A DNA stretch of 64,000 nucleotides, taken from NCBI GenBank assembly GCA_964472905.1, contig CAYYMI010000002.1:1-64000 (forward strand), read 5' to 3'. A model generated the notes under the pieces. It did no database searches, was not told where the DNA came from, and worked only from the letters and a program-made list of their open reading frames with translations. Below, piece by piece: positions 9,197 through 17,184 of the stretch. The first letter of the stretch is position 1. Every line of letters starts with the position of its first letter. Source of the DNA: Hellea sp964472905 (GTDB lineage: Bacteria > Pseudomonadota > Alphaproteobacteria > Caulobacterales > Maricaulaceae). The translations under genes were made by a program, and so were the position numbers.

Positions 9197-9667
9197 ATGA
9201 GCGAGCCGCGGATCATAATAGCTAAAACACATCAGGACATCACGCAGGTCAAAACAATATTCCTCGAATATCTTGACTTCATCGAAGACTTTCTCGGCGC
9301 GCCTCTCGATTTTCAAAACACCCAAAAAGAATTTAAAATCTTTCCCAAGACGTATGAGACTTTGTTCTTAGCCAAGCTGGGTGAGCAGCCCGTCGCGGCC
9401 TGCGGGATTAAATCCTTAAAGCCAGGCATATGCGAATTAAAACGGCTTTATTGCCGTCCAGAAGGGCGTGGCCATCACCTAGGGCGTAAACTCACCCAAG
9501 CCGCTATCACAGGCGCGCAAGAGCTGGGCTATACGCATATGTATCTGGACACCGTCCCTGAGCTTGAACACGCCAATGCCATTTATGAAAAGCTCGGCTT
9601 TGTCGATATTGAGCGATATTATGATAATCCCGTCGGATGTACGCGTTATATGTCGCTCACGCTATAA
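9197..9667 (+). CDS. GNAT-family N-acetyltransferase
   Basis: This 156-aa protein has the single-domain GNAT fold. The acetyl-CoA pyrophosphate-binding motif A is RPEGRGHHLGRKLTQAAI near residues 87-104, preceded by the beta-4 strand ICELKRLYC. The C-terminal part ELEHANAIYEKLGFVDIERY is the usual motif B with the alpha-4 helix. The substrate is not predictable. It follows the PodJ-like gene by 38 bp on the same strand and converges with the next gene, leaving only 4 bp between stop codons. Confidence 0.85.
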   Translation: MSEPRIIIAKTHQDITQVKTIFLEYLDFIEDFLGAPLDFQNTQKEFKIFPKTYETLFLAKLGEQPVAACGIKSLKPGICELKRLYCRPEGRGHHLGRKLTQAAITGAQELGYTHMYLDTVPELEHANAIYEKLGFVDIERYYDNPVGCTRYMSLTL

Positions 9668-9671
9668 CCTC

Positions 9672-10262
9672 TTAAGTTTCAGAAGACGGAATAAACCGAT
9701 AATGCCGATGAAGGTCAAAAACGAATAGGACATCTTCCTCTTGCGGCCCTGCCCCGACATTATGAATAATCAACGGCGTGCCCTCTCGGCTTTTCTTATC
9801 TGACACAATCCCGATATGAGGCAAACGCCCCCCTAATCGCCATGTCACAATATCACCGGCTTTGTAATCCGCAGCCGATTTAGACACAGGCAATTCAGCG
9901 CCTTCACGTTTCAGATAGGTTTCAAGATTTGGCACGCGGCGATGATCTATATTTTTATCAGCCCGTTCGAGGCCCCAAATTTTAGGGTAAGCCGAAAAAT
10001 TGACGCGCATATCTTCATGCACCGCCTTTTGAAAATCAAAGTCAAAAGCGGCGCGGTAGCTACGAATAATCACATCCGTACACACCCCCGTATCGGCAGG
10101 CACATCACCGCCCGGATAATCAAGCCGCACATAAGCCCCATCATAACGAACTGAAACCTTTAATCTGTCCTGAGCCGCCTCAACTAACGCTTCATCCGCA
10201 TGGGTGAGTGGCGTCGTTATCCAACAGGTCAAACCAAAAACAATGAGGAAAAATAATCGCAT
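9672..10262 (-). CDS. DUF1287 family secreted protein
   Basis: This exported protein of 196 aa has an N-terminal signal peptide (RLFFLIVFGLTCWITTPLTHA, cleavage near residue 23). The body matches what I know of DUF1287 (YijF-like). GVCTDVIIRSYRAAFDFD near 63 and GDIVTWRLGGRLPHIGIVSD near 137 carry a Cys and a His spaced like an NlpC/P60-type cysteine hydrolase, so a cell-wall-related hydrolase fold is possible but unproven. The ATG at 10262 is preferred to an upstream TTG because the signal peptide starts there. Confidence 0.8.
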   Translation of the reverse strand: MRLFFLIVFGLTCWITTPLTHADEALVEAAQDRLKVSVRYDGAYVRLDYPGGDVPADTGVCTDVIIRSYRAAFDFDFQKAVHEDMRVNFSAYPKIWGLERADKNIDHRRVPNLETYLKREGAELPVSKSAADYKAGDIVTWRLGGRLPHIGIVSDKKSREGTPLIIHNVGAGPQEEDVLFVFDLHRHYRFIPSSET

Positions 10263-10403
10263 AATCAAAACCTATACATTAAATGTGGGGAAATTATGTC
10301 TCCTTAGGATTCAAATGTGAATCAGACATGCGGATATGGTCGGCCAAAGCGGGCTTTGGTCGTGGCTGGGTTTAAAATTCTATGGGTTTAAATTTCTGTG
10401 AAA

Positions 10404-10931
10404 CTAACTTGGCCAGAGATGCGCGGCGCAAAGACCCTGCGGCGCGCGGAAATCACCACGTGAAAACCGGGCCCACAACGCTTCGCGCACTTTGCGGTGA
10501 GCGTAATAGATCATGCGGTAGATCGAAAATCGCGCCACGCCCGAGAGACGACACCGGCGTTCCAAAAACTGAGTCGGCGTAATATGGCGCGAGCCAAAGG
10601 CGTATAATATCCCATAACGCCGAACAATTGGCAGGCGCTTATGCTGAGCAAAATGTCTCTGTATATGACGGTTGGCGCGGTTAGGGCGATAAGCTGAAAA
10701 TGAAACTAACTCAGCCTCAGAATCGAAAGCCTCCCCGCGCCCCGTAAACACATAAATACAAAGGCGCAACCACAGCCAAATAGATGACATAAAGCCGCCG
10801 AGCTCTTTTGGGTATGCAGATCTCGTCCTAACATCAGCCTGACCATCCGAATGAGGCCGAAAGCCTTGGAGCCGCGCCAGATAAAGCGGGTTAAAATATG
10901 TAGAGTTAAGATATGTGTGCGTTGTTTTCAT
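10404..10931 (-). CDS. Hypothetical Arg-rich protein with one hydrophobic segment
   Basis: I do not recognise this 175-aa frame. It starts at an ATG (10931) and has one hydrophobic stretch, FMSSIWLWLRLCIYVFTGRG, at about residues 47-66. An Arg/Tyr/His-rich basic C-terminal half follows. The long uninterrupted frame and a plausible membrane anchor support a real gene, but the high Arg content and lack of any known motif leave doubt. It stands alone between a DUF1287 gene and a repeat-rich spacer, in the most accessory-looking part of the window. Confidence 0.45.
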   Translation of the reverse strand: MKTTHTYLNSTYFNPLYLARLQGFRPHSDGQADVRTRSAYPKELGGFMSSIWLWLRLCIYVFTGRGEAFDSEAELVSFSAYRPNRANRHIQRHFAQHKRLPIVRRYGILYAFGSRHITPTQFLERRCRLSGVARFSIYRMIYYAHRKVREALWARFSRGDFRAPQGLCAAHLWPS

Positions 10932-11066
10932 TCGCCCAACATATCCCCGCCAAAGTTAGTGAGGATTAGTTTTTTCGATTATTTTATAAGCGGTTGATTT
11001 TGTTGGGGAATGAATTGTGAGAATAGGGTTGTTCTTGAGGATAAGTTCAATTCGAATAAATCTAAC

Positions 11067-11113
11067 CCCCTCATCCGAGCGCTTCGCGCCCACCTTCTCC
11101 CCATAGGAGAAGG
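11067..11113. repeat. Dispersed palindromic repeat (CCCCTCATCCG...GGAGAAGG type)
   Basis: The unit begins CCCCTCATCCGAGCGCTTCG and ends in a perfect hairpin: CCTTCTCC (11093-11100), a 5-nt loop, and GGAGAAGG (11106-11113). Near-identical units ending in CACCTTCTCCCC-GGAGAAGG are, to my knowledge, widespread between genes in several alphaproteobacteria. Only one copy was noticed in this window. Confidence 0.65.
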
Positions 11114-11158
11114 ACAATAAGACCTTATCGCGTCACACCGCTGCAAGTCGTAGACTGG

Positions 11159-11247
11159 CCCGGTGTCCATATCTTGGACTAGGTTTTAAATGCGACGTTT
11201 AAGATATGGATACCGGGCGTCTCCTTCAGAGCCGCGTCGGTATGACA
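11159..11247. repeat. Palindromic repeat element sharing ends with the one at 17025-17177
   Basis: The left arm CCCGGTGTCCATATCTT (11159-11175) and right arm AAGATATGGATACCGGG (11201-11217) are inverted copies with one mismatch. Downstream the element ends GCGTCGGTATGACA (11234-11247). The strings GGATACCGGGCG and GCGTCGGTATGACA recur in the same order near the right end of the element at 17025-17177, so both belong to one repeat family. Confidence 0.65.
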
Positions 11248-11308
11248 AGTGTGACTACGACGGACAAAAATAGGCCACCTCCCTTAGTCACACGCGTCAC
11301 TACCTCCT

Positions 11309-11368
11309 CGTCATAGCCGTACCTGATACGGCTATCCATGGATCACCCGATCAAGTCGGGCGATGACG
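11309..11368. repeat. REP-like double hairpin
   Basis: Outer arms CGTCAT (11309-11314) and ATGACG (11363-11368) enclose two hairpins. The first is ATAGCCGTA / TACGGCTAT, a perfect 9-bp stem at 11313-11335. The second is CCCGA / TCGGG at 11346-11360. The layout CGTCAT...GGATCACCCGATCAAGTCGGG...ATGACG is typical of short palindromic repeats that occur in many copies in alphaproteobacterial genomes. Confidence 0.65.
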
Positions 11369-11489
11369 TAATTAAGAAAACTTCGTCATTACATATATTT
11401 TAAAAATATCGTTCGCACATTAAGCATATATCCATATACTTTTATTAACGATTCTATTCGTAAAAAGCCTTGATTTTTAAAGAGAACAC

Positions 11490-12017
11490 ATGCAGAACAT
11501 TGATATGGGTTATGATTCTAGATCAGTAACAAACTTTATTCTTGATCTATGTGATGAGCATGGCTTTGAAGTTTCAAACATGGGTCTCAATAAGATTATC
11601 TTTTTCGCCCACAGCGATTTAATTGCCACACAGGAACACGCGTTAGTTAAAACTACATTTGAGGCATGGCAACACGGACCTGTTTTGCCAATCATTTATC
11701 ATGAATTTAAATCTTATGGTCCGAGTTCAATAAGATCGCGAGCCAAGAGGCTTTGTAAATTCACAGGTGATAAAGTTGTAGCTGAATATAGTCATCTAAT
11801 TCATCTCAAACAATTTCTCACGGATTGTGTTTCTGTTTACGGCAAAATGTCTGCTTTTCAACTGCGTGCTCTTTCACACAAAAAGGGAGGTGCTTGGGAC
11901 TATATATGGAATTCTTCTGAGAATCATGATTTAGGTATGAAAATCCCCAACTCGCTTATTTATCAAAAGGTAGTCCAAAGCCTCACAACCTCGAAGCAAA
12001 ACTACAGTGTCAATTAA
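11490..12017 (+). CDS. Panacea-domain (DUF4065, SocA-like) protein, probable antitoxin
   Basis: This 175-aa protein has the hallmarks of the Panacea domain found in SocA of Caulobacter. LNKIIFFAH lies at residues 33-41, FEAWQHGPVLPIIYHEFK at 57-74, and a C-terminal LRALSHKKGGAWDYIW at about 131-147. In known cases Panacea proteins neutralise a toxin encoded next door, or deliver it to a protease as SocA does for SocB. The next gene overlaps this one by 11 bp and starts with GTG inside it, so the two are translationally coupled. Base composition is clearly more AT-rich than the flanking housekeeping genes, which suggests acquisition by transfer. The family call is firm; the antitoxin role is inferred. 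Confidence 0.88.
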   Translation: MQNIDMGYDSRSVTNFILDLCDEHGFEVSNMGLNKIIFFAHSDLIATQEHALVKTTFEAWQHGPVLPIIYHEFKSYGPSSIRSRAKRLCKFTGDKVVAEYSHLIHLKQFLTDCVSVYGKMSAFQLRALSHKKGGAWDYIWNSSENHDLGMKIPNSLIYQKVVQSLTTSKQNYSVN

Positions 12018-12714
12018 AGAAATTCAGAAAGCGCCATCTGCTTTACATCTAGCTTTAAACCTAGGCAATTCCGCGACTGAAACTGCTAATAATGTTATGC
12101 GACTTAAGGATGCCCGTCCGCCCTCTATAACCCCATCAATACGGATTTATGCTGAAGCACTTTTGACTGGAAGTATGAACTTGGATGAGTTGGAGAAAAA
12201 CGCAAAATTAATAAAAAACAAAATCGTAAGAAACTCTGTCTTAGAAGTTTTACCTCTTTTGAAAGAATTTTCTGAACTGCACGAAATTACTTGGTTCAAA
12301 AAAGCACCCAAATACCCTTTTCGTATAGCCAAAGGAATAGATGTGCCAATTCAACCAATTGGGTTCGGACTTATAGATGGTAAAGTCCAAGCAGTTTTCT
12401 CACCTTTTTGGAAAACCATCGCTCATAATAAAAATCAATTCCGATCTGCGGTCACTTTAATACAACGAGGTTATATAGATCAAATGGACGGCGATATTGA
12501 AGGGTTTTTGTGGTTGGAAACTACTCAGACGACCAAAAATAAGGGTAGAGAACTGGCGGTTAGAGATCACGCTACAGCCGACCAGCTGACAGATTTAGAA
12601 TACTATGGAATGGTACAAAATCTAATTGATGCTATTGCTATAGTCAGAACTAATTGGAAACCAAAGCCCAAGAAGAAGCCACCAACAGACGAAACAACTC
12701 CATTAGGGTTTTAG
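12007..12714 (+). CDS. Unknown 235-aa partner of the Panacea protein, candidate toxin
   Basis: I do not recognise this protein. It begins with GTG at 12007, inside the last codons of the Panacea gene, with no obvious ribosome site of its own, so translation probably depends on the upstream gene. The N-terminal half is helical and charged, including LDELEKNAKLIKNKI. The middle holds GIDVPIQPIGFGLIDGKVQ, which looks like beta strands, then AVFSPFWKTIAHNKNQFRS. The C-terminus is Lys/Pro-rich (WKPKPKKKPPTD). There is no signal peptide or membrane helix. The AT-rich composition matches its partner. Position alone suggests the toxin of a Panacea-type pair; no toxin fold could be identified by eye. 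Confidence 0.75.
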   Translation: MSIKEIQKAPSALHLALNLGNSATETANNVMRLKDARPPSITPSIRIYAEALLTGSMNLDELEKNAKLIKNKIVRNSVLEVLPLLKEFSELHEITWFKKAPKYPFRIAKGIDVPIQPIGFGLIDGKVQAVFSPFWKTIAHNKNQFRSAVTLIQRGYIDQMDGDIEGFLWLETTQTTKNKGRELAVRDHATADQLTDLEYYGMVQNLIDAIAIVRTNWKPKPKKKPPTDETTPLGF

Positions 12715-12770
12715 TCAATCTTGATTATTTAAATTGCGCCCACCTCTCCGCCTCGTTAAACCCACCCTCT

Positions 12771-13589
12771 ATGAGCAAAGAGTTACATATCGGGATTTTG
12801 GGCGCGGATGGGCGTATGGGCGGGGCTATTCTGCAAGCCCTTGGCGATGAGCCGCGCGCGAGTTTAACGGCAGCGATTACCGCGCCGAGCTCGCCGAATA
12901 TGGGCAGAGATGCGGGCGATCTGGCTGGTCTTAAGAATTGCGGGGTATCGCTCACCTCTGATATTCGCGCCTCGCTTGAGCGCTGTGATGTGCTGATTGA
13001 TTTTTCATCCCCTAAATCCGCGATTGATGCGGCCCTATCTATGCATGACACGCGCTGTCATACGCTTGTGACGGGCACAACGGGGTATACCGATAGCGAA
13101 GAAAAAGCTCTACTGGCCGCGGCCAATAATATCACCCTTTTAAAGTCCGGCAATTTTTCGCTGGGGGTCAATATGCTCGAAGCTTTAATCGAGCTGGCCT
13201 CGGATAAGCTGCGCGCGGGATGGGATATCGAAGTTTTGGAAATGCATCATAAGCACAAAGTCGACGCGCCCAGCGGAACCGCGCTCATGCTCGGGCAGGC
13301 CGCCGCCAAAGGGCGCGGCGTCTCGCTTAAAGACGTACAGGTCCTCTCGCGTGAAGGGCGAGGAGATGCGCGCACTGAAGGCCAAATCGGATTTGCGGCC
13401 CTGCGCGGGGGCGGCGTGATTGGCGCGCATGAAGTCCGCCTCGCGAGCGAGCTGGAAATGATTACCCTCTCCCATGATGCTTTTGACCGCTCCGTCTTTG
13501 CCAAAGGCGCGGTGACGGCGGCCATATGGGCCGCGGATAAACCCACAGGCCTTTATGACATGAAGGATGTGTTAGGGCTTAAAGGCTAA
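12771..13589 (+). CDS. dapB: 4-hydroxy-tetrahydrodipicolinate reductase
   Basis: DapB reduces hydroxy-tetrahydrodipicolinate in the lysine/diaminopimelate pathway. The protein is 272 aa from the ATG at 12771, where the typical start KELHIGILGADGRMGGAI gives the nucleotide-binding glycine motif. The catalytic segment EMHHKHKVDAPSGTAL is near residue 156. VLIDFSSPKSAID and VTGTTGYTD are also standard. A longer in-frame extension upstream exists but runs into the Panacea partner gene and has no family match. The gene overlaps the ygfZ-like gene by one base (TAATG). Confidence 0.95.
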   Translation: MSKELHIGILGADGRMGGAILQALGDEPRASLTAAITAPSSPNMGRDAGDLAGLKNCGVSLTSDIRASLERCDVLIDFSSPKSAIDAALSMHDTRCHTLVTGTTGYTDSEEKALLAAANNITLLKSGNFSLGVNMLEALIELASDKLRAGWDIEVLEMHHKHKVDAPSGTALMLGQAAAKGRGVSLKDVQVLSREGRGDARTEGQIGFAALRGGGVIGAHEVRLASELEMITLSHDAFDRSVFAKGAVTAAIWAADKPTGLYDMKDVLGLKG

Positions 13590-14365
13590 TGCCCGCCGCG
13601 CAGCTTAATCGATCTGTCTTGCGGCTGTCTGGTGAAGGCGTGGCGGCGTGGCTCGAAGGCCTTATCACCAATAGCCTGACAAGCGCCCTCACCTTTACGG
13701 CGCTTCTGACCCCGCAAGGCAAAATCATTTCTGATTTCTTCGTGACCAAAGACGGGGATGATCTGCTGATTGATACGCCGCAAAAATTCACGGCTGATCT
13801 GTTTAAACGCCTGCGCATGTATAAGCTGCGCGCGCCGATAGAGATTACAGATATTACGGAGACCCATAATGTCTACGCGCTGTGGGACGGGACGGGCGAA
13901 GAAGGTCATGAAGACCCAAGACATTCATCATTGGGGCGGCGGCTTATCACGACAGATTTTCTAGAGGCCAGCGATGATTACGATACGCATCGCCTCTCAC
14001 TTGGTGTGGCCGATAGCGCGCTGGATTTCGAAACTGTGACCACCTTTCCCGCCGATGCCAATATGGACCTGATGAACGGGGTTGATTTCAAAAAAGGATG
14101 TTTCGTTGGCCAAGAAGTGGTCAGCCGTATGAAACGCATGACCACAGTTAAGAAACGCATGCGCGGGCTTATCCTTGAGGGGGAAGCAGCTAAAGGCGAT
14201 AAAATCATGGCCGGGAGCCGCGTCATTGGCGATGTTTATCATAGTCATAAAAATTATGGCATAGGCCTCATCAGGCTTGACCGCCTGAAAGCGGCTGAGG
14301 TAAGTCCAACGGTCAATGACCAACGCGTCACGATTATGGATTCAATTGATGGACATAAAGCGTAA
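13589..14365 (+). CDS. ygfZ: YgfZ/GcvT-like folate-binding protein
   Basis: This tetrahydrofolate-binding protein of the aminomethyltransferase fold supports repair or assembly of certain iron-sulfur enzymes. The family signature KGCFVGQEVVSRM (K-G-C-x-G-Q-E) is at about residues 169-181. The N-terminal half holds the GcvT-like beta domain, including TALLTPQGKIISDFFV. At 258 aa it is close to other alphaproteobacterial homologues. It is coupled to dapB by a one-base overlap, and its end overlaps the next acetyltransferase. Confidence 0.88.
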   Translation: MPAAQLNRSVLRLSGEGVAAWLEGLITNSLTSALTFTALLTPQGKIISDFFVTKDGDDLLIDTPQKFTADLFKRLRMYKLRAPIEITDITETHNVYALWDGTGEEGHEDPRHSSLGRRLITTDFLEASDDYDTHRLSLGVADSALDFETVTTFPADANMDLMNGVDFKKGCFVGQEVVSRMKRMTTVKKRMRGLILEGEAAKGDKIMAGSRVIGDVYHSHKNYGIGLIRLDRLKAAEVSPTVNDQRVTIMDSIDGHKA

Positions 14366-14804
14366 CGATATCGCCTCTCTGCCGCGCTTTGCCGCGCTTA
14401 ATGCCGCGTGGATTGAAGACCTGCATTACCTCGAAGAAAGCGATAAATTAATGGTCGCCCATCCCGAAATTTACACGCAAAATGGCAATCATGTTTTCAC
14501 GGTTCACATAGAGGATGAGGTTGCTGGCGCTTGCGCGCTTAAGAAACATGACGATGGCCGTTATGAGCTCACCAAAATGGCGGTCGATCCAAAATTTCAA
14601 GGCCGCGGCATCGGCCAACATATTATGAGCGCCGTTGAGGCCTATGCCAAAACCGAGCTTGGCCTGACTTATTTATTCCTGCTCTCCAACACCCGTAACG
14701 AAGCCGCGCTGCGCCTTTATGCGCGCAATGGCTGGCGCGTTAATCACGAAGGTCCGCACCCCGTCTATCAACGCGCCAATATCGGTATGGAAAAGCATTT
14801 GTGA
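14349..14804 (+). CDS. GNAT-family N-acetyltransferase
   Basis: This single-domain acetyltransferase of 151 aa uses the ATG at 14349, which overlaps the previous gene by 17 bp. An ATG 33 bp further upstream is possible but adds residues inside the ygfZ-like gene. Motif A is AVDPKFQGRGIGQHIMSAVE near residues 78-97. A beta-4 strand ELTKMAV precedes it and NEAALRLYARNGWRV follows as motif B. The substrate is unknown. It is part of a tightly overlapping run dapB, ygfZ-like, GNAT, small beta protein, tag. Confidence 0.85.
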   Translation: MDIKRNDIASLPRFAALNAAWIEDLHYLEESDKLMVAHPEIYTQNGNHVFTVHIEDEVAGACALKKHDDGRYELTKMAVDPKFQGRGIGQHIMSAVEAYAKTELGLTYLFLLSNTRNEAALRLYARNGWRVNHEGPHPVYQRANIGMEKHL

Positions 14805-15193
14805 GCGCGTCTGGCAAACTCTCCCTTGATAACCGCGTCTTTGTCCCCGTCGAAAACTCAGAGAACGGCGTCGCGAGCGGCAAAACCCGGTTTCACTTTT
14901 GGCAAGACGGCATGGTCTTCTACGCTGATTATTTCGGCGGGGATGTTCGCGAGGGACATATCATTGGCAAGTTTGCCGAAGACGGCACAGGTGATCTGCT
15001 CTATCATTGCCTAACAACCGATAAACATCTTAAAGCGGGTAAAGCCAAAGCGGTCTTTTCACACACGGACGACAAACGCCTCGCCTTTGATCTTGATTGG
15101 GAATGGATATCCTTGGATGATAAGGGGGAAGACCACAGTTGGGGCCAAAGTCGCTATGAAGAAGTGCTGGAAAAAGAGATCGCAAAATTATGA
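14801..15193 (+). CDS. Small beta-rich protein of a conserved unknown family
   Basis: This 130-aa protein starts with GTG (GTGA overlap with the stop of the acetyltransferase). Its pattern is ENSENGVASGKTRFHFWQDG, then VFYADYFGGDVREGHIIGKF, then LLYHCLTTD, and later LDWEWISLDDKGEDHSWG. It resembles a family of about 110-130-aa proteins that databases often label N-acetylglutamate synthase. Nothing here resembles an acetyltransferase, so I do not trust that label. No signal peptide or membrane helix is seen. It overlaps tag by 4 bp. Confidence 0.72.
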   Translation: MSASGKLSLDNRVFVPVENSENGVASGKTRFHFWQDGMVFYADYFGGDVREGHIIGKFAEDGTGDLLYHCLTTDKHLKAGKAKAVFSHTDDKRLAFDLDWEWISLDDKGEDHSWGQSRYEEVLEKEIAKL

Positions 15194-15798
15194 GTTATGA
15201 AACCGTTGAGGCCATTCCCGATCTTCCGCGCTGTGGCTGGGTTCCGCCGACTGACCCGCTTTACACCCATTATCATGACACAGAATGGGGGCGGCCTATT
15301 CGCGATAGTAAGGCGCTATTCTCAAAGCTTATCCAAGACGGGCAGCAGGCGGGGCTGGCGTGGATTACAATCCTGAGGAAGCGCGAAGAAATGCTGCGCG
15401 TCTATGACGGTTTTGATCCTGATAAAGTCGCGCTTTATACGGATAAAGACCGCGAACGCCTTTTGGCTAATGCGGGCATTATCCGCTCCAAGCTCAAGAT
15501 CAACGCGACTATTAGCAACGCGCAGATTTTCGTCAAAATGCGTGACGAAGAAGGCATCGATTTTAGTGACTATCTCTGGGATTTCGTCGGCGGCGCGCCC
15601 ATTCAAAATGCATGGAAAGATTTTAAAGACGCGCCTGTGGATAGCCCCGAATCCATCGCCATGTCCAAAGACCTTAAAAAACGCGGCTTTAAATTTGTCG
15701 GCCCTGTGATCCTCTATGCCTTTATGCAAGCCGTCGGCATGATTAATGATCACGCCGTGGACTGTCACGCTTATCAGCCGTGTCAAAAGCTTGGCTAG
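15190..15798 (+). CDS. tag: DNA-3-methyladenine glycosylase I
   Basis: Tag removes 3-methyladenine from alkylated DNA in base excision repair. The family opening RCGWVPPTDPLYTHYHDTEW is at residues 14-33 and supplies the first Cys and His of the zinc site. GQQAGLAWITILRKRE is the core motif near 52-67. NDHAVDCHAYQPC near the C-terminus supplies the remaining His/Cys. At 202 aa its length is normal. It ends an overlapping five-gene run starting at dapB. Two small hairpins (about 15802-15821 and 15827-15840) follow it, but without a T-run on this strand. Confidence 0.94.
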   Translation: MSYETVEAIPDLPRCGWVPPTDPLYTHYHDTEWGRPIRDSKALFSKLIQDGQQAGLAWITILRKREEMLRVYDGFDPDKVALYTDKDRERLLANAGIIRSKLKINATISNAQIFVKMRDEEGIDFSDYLWDFVGGAPIQNAWKDFKDAPVDSPESIAMSKDLKKRGFKFVGPVILYAFMQAVGMINDHAVDCHAYQPCQKLG

Positions 15799-15878
15799 GA
15801 CCGCTAGAATTAAACCTAGCGAAAAAAGCGCCATAGCGCTAAGAGGGCTATTCATAAATTTATCGTCGGGGATTTTCC

Positions 15879-17024
15879 ATGAAAGCCGTTATCAGCTCTA
15901 CAGGTCTTTGGACACCGACAGATTCGATCTCCAATGAAGAATTGGTCGAAAGCTACAACGCCTATGCCGATAAATGGAACACAGAGAACGCCGCCGAGAT
16001 TGAGGCCGGCAGCAAAGACGCCCTCACCCATTCCGATGCGGGCTTTATTGAAAAAGCCTCTGGCGTCAAAGCGCGCTATGTCATTTCCAAAGCCCCTATC
16101 CTTGACCCCAACATTATGGCCCCGCGCATTCCGGCCCGGCCCGATAGTGAGCCCAGCATCCTGGCTGAAATAGCGGCCAATGCCGCGCGCCAAGCCCTAG
16201 AGACCGCAGGCCGCAAAGCAGAAGACGTCGGCGCGGTTATTGTGGCGTGCTCCAACCTACAGCGCGGCTACCCCGCCATGGCCGTTGAAGTGCAAGATAT
16301 TCTGGGCACATCAGGCTTTGCTTTTGATATGAATGTCGCCTGCTCGTCTGCCACATTTGGTCTTGAAACCGCGCGCGGACTTATCGTCGGCGGACAGGCG
16401 AAATCGGTGCTTGTGGTCAATCCCGAGATTTGTACCGCGCATTTGAATTTCAAAGACCGCGACGCGCATTTCATTTTTGGTGATGTCGCCACCGCGCTTT
16501 TGGTGGAGTCCGATGAAATTGCTCCTGCCGAGCATTGGGAAATCATCGGCTCTAAACTCGTCACGCAATTTTCCAATAATATCAGAAACAATTTTGGTTT
16601 CCTCAATCACTGCGCGCCCGAAGATGATGGTATGGCGGGCCCTCGCGGCAAAAAAGGCCTGACCGATAAGCTCTTCATGCAAAATGGGCGCAGCGTGTTT
16701 AAAGAAGTTGTCCCGATGGTCGCTAAAATGATTTCCGCCGAATGCGAAGCCAATGGTCTTGACCCGCATGAGCTGAAACGTATGTGGCTGCACCAAGCGA
16801 ACCTGTCCATGAACCACTTAATTGCCAAAAAGGTTTTGGGCAAAGACGTCGAGCTTGAGAAAGCGCCCGTCGTCTTGGATGAATATGCCAATACCAGTTC
16901 GGCCGGATCTATCATCGCCTTTCATAAACATAATAGCGATTTCAAAGATGGCGATACAGGGTTGATATGCTCTTTCGGTGCGGGTTATTCGGCGGGCGCG
17001 ATATTCGTGCGCCGTGTCGCCTAG
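15879..17024 (+). CDS. Beta-ketoacyl-ACP synthase III family protein (long form)
   Basis: This thiolase-fold condensing enzyme has the FabH catalytic triad: Cys in MNVACSSATFGLETA, His in WLHQANLSMN and Asn in EYANTSSAGS. At 381 aa it is about 60 residues longer than standard FabH (about 320), with an insertion after the N-terminal VISSTGLWTPTDSISNEELV. This long group occurs in many proteobacteria beside a normal fabH; its substrate may differ from acetyl-CoA. No other fatty-acid gene is adjacent, and the stop codon directly abuts a palindromic repeat. Confidence 0.85.
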   Translation: MKAVISSTGLWTPTDSISNEELVESYNAYADKWNTENAAEIEAGSKDALTHSDAGFIEKASGVKARYVISKAPILDPNIMAPRIPARPDSEPSILAEIAANAARQALETAGRKAEDVGAVIVACSNLQRGYPAMAVEVQDILGTSGFAFDMNVACSSATFGLETARGLIVGGQAKSVLVVNPEICTAHLNFKDRDAHFIFGDVATALLVESDEIAPAEHWEIIGSKLVTQFSNNIRNNFGFLNHCAPEDDGMAGPRGKKGLTDKLFMQNGRSVFKEVVPMVAKMISAECEANGLDPHELKRMWLHQANLSMNHLIAKKVLGKDVELEKAPVVLDEYANTSSAGSIIAFHKHNSDFKDGDTGLICSFGAGYSAGAIFVRRVA

Positions 17025-17177
17025 TGTCATTCCGACGTCACGCAATGCGTGACACGGAATCCATGCCTAGATATAAAACACAAAATACAATGTCATTTTT
17101 TTCGCTAACATCTAGACTTGGATACCGGGCGAGCCTCCGCCTTTGTTCCAAATGCTCTGGCTCGCGTCGGTATGACA
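17025..17177. repeat. 153-bp palindromic repeat element
   Basis: Terminal inverted arms TGTCATTCCGACG (17025-17037) and CGTCGGTATGACA (17165-17177) match at 12 of 13 positions. Inside are GTCACGCA-A-TGCGTGAC (17037-17053) and a second inverted pair, ATCCATGCCTAGAT with ATCTAGACTTGGAT. It starts at the first base after the ketoacyl synthase stop codon and ends 7 bp before the next start codon. Its right end shares GGATACCGGGCG and GCGTCGGTATGACA with the element at 11159-11247. It has no coding content and is MITE-like in form. Confidence 0.7.
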
Positions 17178-17184
17178 GTTAGCC

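Larger units (their letters stand above)
10932..11489. other. Gene-free spacer (558 bp) filled with palindromic repeats
   Basis: I see no supportable gene here. From about 11067 to 11368 the spacer is an array of at least three unrelated palindromic units, listed separately. The last about 120 bp before the Panacea gene is AT-rich (TATTTTAAAAATATC, TATACTTTTATTAACG) and is the likely promoter region for that gene pair. An AAAGAGAAC stretch just before 11490 may serve as its ribosome-binding site. Confidence 0.75.

Noticed and set aside
14801..15193. N-acetylglutamate synthase
   Set aside because: The label is sometimes given to this small family, but the protein has no GNAT motif and is too short; it is kept as unknown.
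15802..15840. Terminator after tag
   Set aside because: The two hairpins are short, and the run that follows the first is A, not T, on the coding strand.
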